Below, piece by piece: positions 23,202 to 31,102 of a DNA stretch of 43,654 bases. How positions within the stretch are numbered: position 1 is the first letter of the stretch; the number at the start of each line of letters is the position of its first letter. Source of the stretch: Chitinophagaceae bacterium. GTDB taxonomy: Bacteria; Bacteroidota; Bacteroidia; Chitinophagales; Chitinophagaceae. Made by a program: the position numbers and the translations under genes. A model generated the notes under the pieces. That model saw nothing but the letters and a program-made list of their open reading frames with translations. It was not told the DNA's origin and searched no databases. Location of the stretch: the NCBI GenBank assembly GCA_028288595.1, contig JAQBNK010000113.1, forward strand, positions 1 to 43,654, in the 5' to 3' direction.

Positions 23202-25100
23202 ATGAGAAGCATGATCAGCAAAGGCAGGAAGCTGGAGAAATTTGTTGCACCCATGCTGGCCAAAGAAACAACCAAAGCATTCGATGATGAAGAATGGATA
23301 TTCGAAATTAAGTGGGATGGCTATAGAGCCGTTGCTGAAATAAATAAAAAAGAGGTAAGGCTGTATTCAAGGAACGGACTCTCATTTAACGAGTATTATC
23401 CTGTAGTGGTATCTGCATTGAAAAAGATAAAATCCAATATGGTGCTAGACGGCGAGATCGCTGTATTAAATGAAAATGGATTACCCAGTTTCCAGATGCT
23501 GCAGCACTACAGCAATTTTCAGCACATGCCCATCGCCTATTATGTCTTCGATGTTTTAAGTGTTGATGGAAAAGACCTTACCAGTAAACCACTGATTGAA
23601 AGAAAAGAAATATTAAAAACGCTTTTACCAAAAAGTGATGTCATCCGGTATTCAGATCATGTACTTGAATTTGGAAAAGATTTTTTCGAAATAGCACAGA
23701 AAAAAAATTTAGAAGGCATCATGGCCAAAAAGGCCAGCAGCTTATATTCTCCCGGAAGACGCACGAATGAATGGCTGAAAATAAAACATCACCATACTGA
23801 TGAAGCCATAATTGTTGGTTATACAGAACCAGGTGGAGGAAGAAAGAATTTCGGGGCACTCGTACTCGCTGTGAAAGAAGGCAAAGGATATAAATATGTT
23901 GGCCATACCGGGACGGGTTTCAACGAAAAGACGTTGAAAGAAGTTTATAATATGCTGCAGCCACTCAAAACAGATCAATCTCCTTTTAAAGAAAGAGTAA
24001 AAACCAATATGCCCGTTACCTGGGTCAAGCCGGTGTATGTATGCGAATTAAAATTCACTGAGAAAACTGATGAAGGAATGATGCGCCACCCGGTTTTTTT
24101 AGGAATAAGAAAAGACAAAGCGGCTAAAGAAGTGTCGGTCGAAGAAAATAAAAAGAAAGAAGTGAAACCCGAAGACGTGAAGCAAAGTACGAAAGACAAG
24201 ATCGTGGCTGCCGGCACAGCTAAAGTAAAGATCACTAATTATAAAAAAATATATTTTCCTGACGATGGCATTACCAAAGGTGATGTAATAGATTACTATA
24301 ATTCAATCGCCGATTATATTTTACCTTATTTAAAGAACAGGCCGCAATCGCTTAAACGAAATCCAAATGGTATAAAAGATAAAGGCTTTTATCATAAAGA
24401 TGCCGGCAGCGAAACACCTGAGTATGTAAAAACTTTTCCGTTCTATTCGCCTTCATCAAAAAAAACAATCGAGTATATCGTTTGTAACAATAAAGCAACG
24501 TTGCTTTATATGGCTAATCTTGGGTGCATAGAGATAAACCCCTGGCATTCCACTACTCAAAAACCTGATAACCCAGATTATTTTATTATTGATATCGATC
24601 CTTCAGATGACAATACTTTTGAGCAGGTGATAGAAACTGCACTGGCTTACAAAGAAGTATTCGATCATGCAGGCGCGGAGTGTTACTGTAAAACTTCGGG
24701 CTCTACGGGTTTGCATATATATGTGCCCACAGGAAAAAAATATGATTATGATGAAGTGAAGGAATTTGCGTTGCTCGTATCAGAATATGTGCAGGGTCTT
24801 TTACCGGAATTCACTACGCTCGAAAGGAATTTAAAGAAAAGAGGCGCTCACAGAATTTACCTCGATTATTTACAAAATAACCAGGGGCAAACTATTGCTT
24901 CTGTTTATAGTTTAAGGCCTAAGCCCGGTGCCACTGCGTCAACACCACTGGAATGGAAAGAAGTAAAAAAAGGCCTCGATCTCAAAGCATTTACCATTAA
25001 GACATTACCGAAGCGATTAGCAAAAAAAGGCGACCTCTTCCAGGGAGTTTTAGGAAAGGGAATCGATATAAGGAAGTGTTTGAAGAATTTGAAGGCGTGA
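23202..25100 (+). CDS. ligD: DNA ligase D, ligase-polymerase fusion
   Basis: A 632-residue repair enzyme. Residues 1-300 are an ATP-dependent ligase: nucleophile Lys37 in FEIKWDGYRA, LDGEIAVL (82-89), GIMAKKASSLY and the OB-fold region (TDEGMMRHPVF). A Lys/Glu linker (305-335) leads to an archaeo-eukaryotic primase-type polymerase with YFPDDGITKGDVIDYY, Asp464/Asp466 in FIIDIDPSDD and the KTSGSTGLHIYVP motif. It fills short gaps and seals Ku-bound ends. The PE module is absent and supplied by the preceding gene. Met4 is an alternative start. Confidence 0.95.
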   Translation: MRSMISKGRKLEKFVAPMLAKETTKAFDDEEWIFEIKWDGYRAVAEINKKEVRLYSRNGLSFNEYYPVVVSALKKIKSNMVLDGEIAVLNENGLPSFQMLQHYSNFQHMPIAYYVFDVLSVDGKDLTSKPLIERKEILKTLLPKSDVIRYSDHVLEFGKDFFEIAQKKNLEGIMAKKASSLYSPGRRTNEWLKIKHHHTDEAIIVGYTEPGGGRKNFGALVLAVKEGKGYKYVGHTGTGFNEKTLKEVYNMLQPLKTDQSPFKERVKTNMPVTWVKPVYVCELKFTEKTDEGMMRHPVFLGIRKDKAAKEVSVEENKKKEVKPEDVKQSTKDKIVAAGTAKVKITNYKKIYFPDDGITKGDVIDYYNSIADYILPYLKNRPQSLKRNPNGIKDKGFYHKDAGSETPEYVKTFPFYSPSSKKTIEYIVCNNKATLLYMANLGCIEINPWHSTTQKPDNPDYFIIDIDPSDDNTFEQVIETALAYKEVFDHAGAECYCKTSGSTGLHIYVPTGKKYDYDEVKEFALLVSEYVQGLLPEFTTLERNLKKRGAHRIYLDYLQNNQGQTIASVYSLRPKPGATASTPLEWKEVKKGLDLKAFTIKTLPKRLAKKGDLFQGVLGKGIDIRKCLKNLKA

Positions 25101-25142
25101 TCCGGACCTGCCCTTCCTATAGCATTACTTTAGCAAGTAGAC

Positions 25143-25181
25143 AACCAATACAGGTTACCTTCCGTTTTTACTATATTGGTT
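25143..25181. other. Inverted repeat upstream of the radical SAM gene
   Basis: AACCAATA (25143-25150) and TATTGGTT (25174-25181) form a perfect 8-bp inverted repeat around a 23-base spacer ending 7 bases before the radical SAM start codon. It could be an operator or a leader hairpin; it may also be chance. Confidence 0.3.
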
Positions 25182-25188
25182 AATTATT

Positions 25189-26604
25189 ATGCCTAAGCCT
25201 ACCGTTGTTTTATATAATCCGAAAGCAGTGTTTTATACCATGCCCCTTGCACTGCTTGCAATTGGTTCTTACCTGGATAGCGATAAGTATAATGTAGTGA
25301 TCATCGATGGCAGACTGGAAAAAGATCCTTTAGAAAAAATCTTTTCTTCTTTAAAGGGCGCCATTTGCTTTGGAGTAACAGTATTAACCGGCGGGCCCAT
25401 AAAAGACGCCTTATTAATATCAAGAGCAGTAAAAAATAAATTTCCTCAATTGCCTTTGGTTTGGGGTGGATGGCATCCATCGTTATTTACAGCTGAAACC
25501 TTAGCAGAACCCGCTGTTGATATTGTAGTGAAAGGACAGGGAGAAACAAGTTTTGAAGAATTGCTCCGGCGCTTATTGGATAAGCAATCCCTGTTGGGAT
25601 TACAGGGAATTAGTTATAAAGAAAACGGAACGATAAAAACTAACCCTGAACGTCATCTTACTGATATTAATGCGTTTCCTGGTTTAAATTATGATCTTCT
25701 TGATGTAAAAGGTTACATGAAACTCAGCGGTAAGAACCAGATCGATTATATATCGTCGCAGGGATGCCGCTTTCGCTGTGCATTCTGTGCCGACCCGGTA
25801 ATGTATAACAGGGGATGGCATGGCTATTCTGCGGAGAGAATTGGTGCAGAGATCGGTGAGCTTTGGAAAAAATATCAATTTGCGCATGTTCATTTCCAGG
25901 ATGAAACTTTTTTCACCAATAAAAAAAGAGTGCAGCAGGTGGCCCGTGAATTTATCAATCGCAATTTACCAATCACATGGTTCGGCACAATGAGAGCCGA
26001 CCAGGGAGTGAGGCTGGATGATGAAACATGGAAACTCTGCAAACGATCAGGTTTAAAAAAGATCATGATTGGAATGGAGGCGGGTACGCAACAAATGCTT
26101 GACTGGATGCAGAAAGATATTAAGCTCGAAGATATTTTCGATACCGCGAAAAAATGTGTTGAGTATAATATCGCTATCATCTTTAGTGTGATAGTTGGTT
26201 TTCCGGGGGAAAGTCCTGAAAGCGTTTTAGAAACGCTCGAGGTAGTGAAACGGCTTAGAAAGATGAGTGGCAATTTTTCGATGAGCATCTATTATTATAA
26301 ACCTTACCCCGGCAATAAAATAGCAGATGAATTGTCTGCAAAAGGATACCAGTTTCCGCATGGCCTTGAACAATGGAGTGATTTTGATTACGTGAATTCT
26401 GGCAAAAGCGATTGGTTAACACCGGCCCAGGTAAATCATATAGAACGATTTAAATTTTATGAACAGTTGGCATGGAGCAGGCCCACGCTGCCAAAATTTA
26501 TTTTGCAACAGGTGGCAAAATGGCGCTGTCAAAAAAACATCTATGCATTTCCGATAGAGAAAAATATTATCCGGTTTTTAAAACCCGCACCCAAAGTTTC
26601 CTGA
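25189..26604 (+). CDS. B12-binding-domain radical SAM protein
   Basis: A 471-residue protein. The N-terminal third is a cobalamin-binding-like Rossmann domain (IDGRLEKDPLEKIF, LVWGGWHPSLF, VKGQGETSFEELL) that lacks the DxHxxG base-off motif, as in many such enzymes. The radical SAM domain has the cluster motif CRFRCAFC (Cys193, Cys197, Cys200), followed by HVHFQDETFF and GMEAGTQQMLDWM. Relatives methylate or rearrange lipids, tetrapyrroles and natural products. It is transcribed like the end-joining genes but 88 bases away, with no pathway partner in view, so the substrate is unknown. Confidence 0.87.
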   Translation: MPKPTVVLYNPKAVFYTMPLALLAIGSYLDSDKYNVVIIDGRLEKDPLEKIFSSLKGAICFGVTVLTGGPIKDALLISRAVKNKFPQLPLVWGGWHPSLFTAETLAEPAVDIVVKGQGETSFEELLRRLLDKQSLLGLQGISYKENGTIKTNPERHLTDINAFPGLNYDLLDVKGYMKLSGKNQIDYISSQGCRFRCAFCADPVMYNRGWHGYSAERIGAEIGELWKKYQFAHVHFQDETFFTNKKRVQQVAREFINRNLPITWFGTMRADQGVRLDDETWKLCKRSGLKKIMIGMEAGTQQMLDWMQKDIKLEDIFDTAKKCVEYNIAIIFSVIVGFPGESPESVLETLEVVKRLRKMSGNFSMSIYYYKPYPGNKIADELSAKGYQFPHGLEQWSDFDYVNSGKSDWLTPAQVNHIERFKFYEQLAWSRPTLPKFILQQVAKWRCQKNIYAFPIEKNIIRFLKPAPKVS

Positions 26605-26688
26605 GCTTGTTGCTAAAGCCTTCCCGATTATAATTTACAAGACTTTACTTTTTGGGTTGGGTAAACCTCCTTAAGCTTAAATTGTAGT

Positions 26689-27399
26689 ATGTTAGGAATA
26701 ATCGTCCAGCTTGCACTCTCCTGGTTAATTGTCTGGGCTTTTGAAAAAAGAAACCTTTCCGTATTAGGATTTCGGCCAACAAAAGATCGCCTGTTAAGCT
26801 TCTTAGTTTTTTTTGTTGTTACTGCATTCTTTTGTTCTACTGCATTTATCTTGAAAATGTATGCCGGAAAACAAGCGTGGCAATTAAATCCGGCGCTAAG
26901 CTTTAATTTGATCTTTGAAGGTCTTAGGTGGAACATGGTATCCGTTTTATACGAAGAGCTGATCTTTCGCGGAGTGCTGCTATATATTTTAATTAAAAGA
27001 TTAGGGACGACAAAAGGAATAATTATTTCAGCAATTGCCTTTGGTATTTATCATTGGTTCTCTTTTGGGATAATTGGAAATGTTATGCAGATGATCATTG
27101 TATTTTTTATAACCGGGGCTATGGGATTATTATTAGCCTATGGTTATGCAAAAACATTTTCGCTTTACATACCTATAGGAATTCACTTCGGCTGGAACTT
27201 AACGCAGATGTTTATTTTTTCAGACGGACCAACCGGGAATGGAATATTAGTTCCTGTAACAGGCCAGCCTTTCAGAACAAATTCATATTTTATTTTCTTC
27301 GCAGTAACATTTCTACCGATGATTTTTATGCTGGCGGTGAATTATTTGTTATTAAGACGGAAAAGGAAAATAAGTATGGAAGACCGGCTTAATTTATAA
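26689..27399 (+). CDS. CPBP-family intramembrane metalloprotease
   Basis: A 236-residue protein with about seven hydrophobic segments. The three CPBP (Abi/CAAX) motifs are present: EELIFRG (Glu89, Glu90, Arg94), FGIYHWF (His122) and HFGWN (His166, Asn170). Relatives include Rce1 CAAX proteases and bacteriocin-immunity proteins; most bacterial members have no known substrate. It follows the radical SAM gene on the same strand after 84 bases. The start is preceded by TTAAATTGTAGT, a weak variant of the leaderless promoter pattern. Confidence 0.87.
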   Translation: MLGIIVQLALSWLIVWAFEKRNLSVLGFRPTKDRLLSFLVFFVVTAFFCSTAFILKMYAGKQAWQLNPALSFNLIFEGLRWNMVSVLYEELIFRGVLLYILIKRLGTTKGIIISAIAFGIYHWFSFGIIGNVMQMIIVFFITGAMGLLLAYGYAKTFSLYIPIGIHFGWNLTQMFIFSDGPTGNGILVPVTGQPFRTNSYFIFFAVTFLPMIFMLAVNYLLLRRKRKISMEDRLNL

Positions 27400-27427
27400 C
27401 ATTCGGAGGCCTGCTCCACAATGATAT

Positions 27428-27470
27428 GCTGTACAAGTGAGAGACACAAGGGACGATGCTATGAAAAACT
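27428..27470 (+). repeat. Dispersed repeat R, copy 3
   Basis: The segment opens with GCTGTACAAGTGAGAGACAC and continues AAGGGACGATGCTATGAAAA then ACTACAG. Bases 27447-27467 are identical to 5805-5825. The head GTACAAGTGAG matches copy 4 at the right end of the window. It lies between the convergent CPBP protease and E1 dehydrogenase genes. Confidence 0.65.
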
Positions 27471-27490
27471 ACAGTTCGTACCAAAAAAAA

Positions 27491-29557
27491 TCAGTACTCC
27501 ATCATTTTCCTTATCCTTCCCAAAACTTTCGCCGGTGTAGGCAGCATTGCGGCTTCTAAGTTTAAGTTGATTGGCACCGCAGGTAAGTTTAACGCTCCCA
27601 TCACTTCCACTTTTCCATCTAAGAATTGAAAACAATTATAAGTAATGCGGTAAGCGAGTGCCTCAGCAAAAGAATTATTTTGTTGTTCTTCAGTGAGCAC
27701 TAAACAGCGTCCGTGTTTTTTTACCGTTTCAAAAACCAGTTCTTCATCCAAGGGAAATAAAGTACGGAGATCAACAATTTCAATTTGTCCGGGTAATTGC
27801 TGCGCAACGGCTTTGGCCCAGTAGACGCCCATACCATAAGTAATGATGCAAACAGAGTTTCCTTTTTTTATATTTTCAGGTGTTGCATGTACAAGAACAT
27901 TTGCTTTACCTAAGGGAAGAATATAATCTTTAGAGGGCTCTATTGATTTCGCATCTTCCGTACCGGGCACTTTACTCCAGTACAATCCTTTATGTTCCAG
28001 CATTACTACCGGGTTGCCATCGTAATAAGCGGCTTTCATCAATCCTTTCATATCAGCCGCATTAGAAGGATAGCAAACTTTAATTCCTTTAACAGATAGC
28101 AAAGTTGTTTCCACGCAGCCGCTGTGATACGGGCCACCACCACCATACGCACCCGTAGGCACACGCAGTATCATGGACACGGGAAACTTTCCTGCAGATA
28201 AATAATTCGATTTAGCAATTTCAGTAACGAGCTGGTTGAGGCCCGGATAAATATAATCCGCGAACTGAACCTCAATAATCGGCTTTAAACCAACTGCTGA
28301 TAATCCAACTGTAGAACCAATTATATAAGCTTCCTGTATGGCCGTATTAAACACACGATGGTCACCAAATTTTTCAGCGAGTGTTGCCGCTTCACGAAAA
28401 ACACCACCGAGTCTTCTTCCCACATCCTGCCCGTATAAAATACATTCTTCATGTTCCTGCATCAGCTCTTCAATCGCATGCAGTGCAGCATCAACCATAA
28501 TTACTTTCTCACCGTTCGCAGGCGAACGTTGTCCCTTCTCTTCTTTTACAGCTGTGGGTGCAAATACATGATCCATTACAGATGAGGGTGAAGGTTCAGG
28601 CGCATTCACTGCTTCTTTAAAAGCCGCTGTAACTATTTCAGTTTGTTGTTTGATGATCTCATCTAATTGTTTAGCAGTAAATCCTGCAGACAATAAAACA
28701 GTACGCAGTTTTGGATATGGATCATCCAGTCCATGTTTATCAAGATCTTCTTTGCTGCGATAAAATTCTTTTCTCACACCGCTGGTATGATGCCCCAGCA
28801 AAGGAACACTCGCACGAAGTAATAAGGGCTTTCTCTCCTTTCTAACGAAACCCAGTGCTTCTTCTACAGCATTATAGCTGGCAGTAAAATCGCTGCCATC
28901 AACCTGCATGCGGGTCATGCCCTTAAATCCTGCGGCATATTCGTAGGCATTCATTGCTCTTGCTTCTTCAGCAGAAACGCTGATGCCCCAGTTATTATCC
29001 TGCACCAAATAAATTATCGGCAATTGTTTTAAAACAGCAAATTGAAATGCTTCACTCACCTCACCTTCCGTAATGCTATTATCTCCTAAAGAACAAACAA
29101 CAACCGGGTTCTCTTTATTGGGACCAAACTGTAATAAATGATTATGAACGTTTTCTAAATATTGTATTCCCTGTGCAACGCCTGTAGTAGGAATGGCCTG
29201 CATGCCTGTAGCGCTGCTCTGGTGAATGATCTTTGGCTTATCTATTTCTTTACTGTTAGGATGACAATAATAACTGCGTCCACCGGAAAAAGGATCCTCC
29301 GCTTTTGCAAGCAACTGAAGCATCAGGCGATAAGGTTCAAAACCGATGCTGAGAAGAATACTGTCATCCCGATAATAAGGGCTCACATAATCACAAGGCA
29401 ACAATTGCATTCCTGTAGCAATTTGTATCGCTTCATGTCCTTTTGAAGTGGAGTGAACATATTTGCAGATCTGCCTGTTCTGATCATATAATTCCGCCAT
29501 GGCCCTGGCAGTGGCCATCAGCTTAAAAGCTTTAGCCAGTACATCGTTAGAAAGCAT
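27491..29557 (-). CDS. 2-oxoacid dehydrogenase E1, fused alpha and beta subunits
   Basis: A protein of about 688 residues (ATG at 29557; the frame also offers a TTG two codons earlier). Residues 1-330 are E1-alpha: the thiamine-diphosphate site is VVCSLGDNSITEGEVSEAF to NNWGIS, with GHHTSGVRKEFYR nearby. After a Pro/Ser linker, residues 350-688 are E1-beta (DAALHAIEELMQEHEECILY, GQDVGRRLGGVFREA, LRVPTGAYGGGGPYHSG). Such fusions are common in Bacteroidota and decarboxylate branched-chain 2-oxoacids or related substrates. The E2 and E3 genes are not here, so substrate preference is uncertain. GATATTTG ends 3 bases before the ATG. Confidence 0.92.
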   Translation of the reverse strand: MLSNDVLAKAFKLMATARAMAELYDQNRQICKYVHSTSKGHEAIQIATGMQLLPCDYVSPYYRDDSILLSIGFEPYRLMLQLLAKAEDPFSGGRSYYCHPNSKEIDKPKIIHQSSATGMQAIPTTGVAQGIQYLENVHNHLLQFGPNKENPVVVCSLGDNSITEGEVSEAFQFAVLKQLPIIYLVQDNNWGISVSAEEARAMNAYEYAAGFKGMTRMQVDGSDFTASYNAVEEALGFVRKERKPLLLRASVPLLGHHTSGVRKEFYRSKEDLDKHGLDDPYPKLRTVLLSAGFTAKQLDEIIKQQTEIVTAAFKEAVNAPEPSPSSVMDHVFAPTAVKEEKGQRSPANGEKVIMVDAALHAIEELMQEHEECILYGQDVGRRLGGVFREAATLAEKFGDHRVFNTAIQEAYIIGSTVGLSAVGLKPIIEVQFADYIYPGLNQLVTEIAKSNYLSAGKFPVSMILRVPTGAYGGGGPYHSGCVETTLLSVKGIKVCYPSNAADMKGLMKAAYYDGNPVVMLEHKGLYWSKVPGTEDAKSIEPSKDYILPLGKANVLVHATPENIKKGNSVCIITYGMGVYWAKAVAQQLPGQIEIVDLRTLFPLDEELVFETVKKHGRCLVLTEEQQNNSFAEALAYRITYNCFQFLDGKVEVMGALNLPAVPINLNLEAAMLPTPAKVLGRIRKMMEY

Positions 29558-29560
29558 GCG

Positions 29561-29568
29561 CAAATATC
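29561..29568 (-). promoter_or_regulatory. Putative -7 box giving leaderless E1 dehydrogenase mRNA
   Basis: On the minus strand this is GATATTTG, one mismatch from TAnnTTTG, ending 3 bases before the ATG at 29557. Word element 8 begins immediately upstream. Confidence 0.4.
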
Positions 29569-29569
29569 G

Positions 29570-29738
29570 GTCTAATTAGCAAATTAGCTAATTAGCAAAT
29601 GAAAGTTGGGAGTACAAGGATTAGTAAATTAGGTGACTAGCAAATTCAGACGCGACGGTATAAAAGAAATTCAAGAATTTTAATGAACCCTCCGAGGGCT
29701 CATCTGCTAATTTACTAATTATCTAATTTGCTAATTCA
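29570..29738. repeat. Word-repeat inverted element 8 (AATTAGCA type)
   Basis: The left arm (29570-29600) has AATTAGCA/AATTAGCT/AATTAGCA at exact 8-bp spacing. The right arm (29700-29736) has the complementary words with some change (CTAATTTACTAATTATCTAA). The interior of about 100 bases carries degenerate words and an 11-base hairpin CCCTCCGAGGG. The element abuts the E1 promoter box on one side and reaches the stop codon of the FAH-family gene (29738-29736) on the other, so it fills the whole gap. Confidence 0.75.
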
Positions 29739-30347
29739 CTTCACTTCTATATCGAAGAGTTTTTCGTTCTCAAAAAAACCTTCCAGTCTGTCACCTACTG
29801 AGCATTCGCCCACTCCCGCTGGCGTACCTGTAAAGATCATGTCGCCAATGTTAAGGGAAAAGTATTGAGAAATATGAGAGATCACTGTTTTAAAATCGAA
29901 TACCATATCAGCGCTATTACCGTGCTGCACTTTTTCACCATTCAACAAAAGATAAAATTGCATGGGCTTTTCTAAAGCGCCATCCTTTAAAGGTTTCCAT
30001 GTTCCTGCGACAGCAGAATTATCAAACGCTTTTGCTTTTTCCCATGGCAATCCTTTTTTCTTTAATTCATTTTGTATATCTCTCGCGGTAAAGTCTATTC
30101 CCACCGAAATTTCGTTTACGTATTTATCAGCATGTTTTCCCGGTATGTACCGGCCGTTTTTACTAACGTGGAGGATTATTTCCAATTCGTAATGCAGCTC
30201 ATTAGAAAATTCAGGATAATAAAAAGGGGTGTTGGGTTGAAGCAAGGCGTTTTTAGGCTTCATAAAAATTACCGGCTCTTCCGGTATTTCGTTTTTCAGT
30301 TCTTTGGCGTGTTCTCCGTAGTTGCGCCCAACGCAGAAAATTTTCAT
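29736..30347 (-). CDS. Fumarylacetoacetate hydrolase (FAH) family protein
   Basis: A 203-residue single-domain FAH-fold enzyme when started at ATG 30347 (KIFCVGRNYGEHAKEL), which is the family N-terminus; the frame extends 14 codons further without support. Metal ligands appear as HYELEIILHV (two Glu) and GIDFTARDIQ (Asp). The active-site region ends in IFTGTPAGVGECSVGD. Single-domain members act as acylpyruvate hydrolases or oxaloacetate decarboxylases, or on 2-hydroxyhepta-2,4-diene-1,7-dioate. Physiological substrate is not predictable. It lies downstream of pth on the same strand. Confidence 0.88.
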   Translation of the reverse strand: MKIFCVGRNYGEHAKELKNEIPEEPVIFMKPKNALLQPNTPFYYPEFSNELHYELEIILHVSKNGRYIPGKHADKYVNEISVGIDFTARDIQNELKKKGLPWEKAKAFDNSAVAGTWKPLKDGALEKPMQFYLLLNGEKVQHGNSADMVFDFKTVISHISQYFSLNIGDMIFTGTPAGVGECSVGDRLEGFFENEKLFDIEVK

Positions 30348-30474
30348 CCTTATATATTTTATTTTTAAGGGTTGGATGATCCTCGCCATTGCCTTGCTTC
30401 ACAATTAAATTAGTTTTCCAGGTAAATGAGCCACGGCCGGTAATCAAACTTTATATCGCTAAATTATTAATTTA

Positions 30475-31050
30475 TCAAACAAACTCTAACTTATTTACCT
30501 GATTCATAACCCTTTCCAATCCTTCAAGGGAAATTTGCTCAATCACTTCGACGCACTTAGCGATCTTTTTTTGAACAACCGGTACTTCGTCCGGCAACCA
30601 CTTAGACAATACATAATCTGCCTGCATACCCTTTGGATAATCATTGCCAATACCGAATCGCAGCTTTGGATACTGATCTGTTCCCAGCATCAATTGAATA
30701 TCTTTTAGTCCATTATGCCCGCCGGCACTGCCTGATGGCCGCACCCGTATTTTCGAAAGCGGTATGGCCAGATCATCTACTATCGTTAAAGTATTTTCTA
30801 CCGGTATCTTCTCTTTATCAAGCCAATACTTGAAAGCTTTCCCGCTCAGGTTTACATAAGTCGTTGGTTTTATACAGACAAAGGTTTTCCCTTTCCATTT
30901 TATTTCAGCGATTGCCGCAAGTCGGTCTGTCTTAAAAAATCCATTGTGCTTTATTACAAAAGCATCAAGCACATCAAACCCGATATTATGCCGGGTGTGA
31001 GCATATTCTTCTCCAATATTTCCAAGTCCGGCAATTAAAAATTTAGACAT
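30475..31050 (-). CDS. pth: Peptidyl-tRNA hydrolase
   Basis: A 191-residue enzyme that frees tRNA from drop-off peptidyl-tRNA. ATG 31050 is chosen because it starts the fold exactly (KFLIAGLGNIGEEYAHTRHN), with the catalytic His in the TRHNIGFDVLD motif. KPTTYVNLSGKAF, IVDDLAIPLSKIRVRPSGSAGGHNGLKD and FGIGNDYPKG are all diagnostic. The frame extends 29 codons upstream into the promoter region shared with the divergent histidine kinase. In many Bacteroidota pth lies close to prs and rplY; here the kinase gene intervenes on the opposite strand. Confidence 0.95.
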   Translation of the reverse strand: MSKFLIAGLGNIGEEYAHTRHNIGFDVLDAFVIKHNGFFKTDRLAAIAEIKWKGKTFVCIKPTTYVNLSGKAFKYWLDKEKIPVENTLTIVDDLAIPLSKIRVRPSGSAGGHNGLKDIQLMLGTDQYPKLRFGIGNDYPKGMQADYVLSKWLPDEVPVVQKKIAKCVEVIEQISLEGLERVMNQVNKLEFV

Positions 31051-31102
31051 AGCGTAAAAATAAAAGATATTTGCAGCACACAGCACCCTAAATCTCCCCG
31101 GT

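Noticed and set aside
23195-23205. A frameshift splitting a single LigD gene into PE and LIG-POL parts
   Set aside because: PE has its own complete domain, stop and ATGA coupling to ku, and the ligase has its own ATG. No homopolymer or missing sequence is seen at the junction, so a real split is more likely.
29570-29738. Period-8 AATTAGCA tracts as a possible CRISPR array
   Set aside because: Units are 8 bp with no unique spacers, the arms are inverted rather than direct, and there are no cas genes. They are word repeats, not CRISPR.
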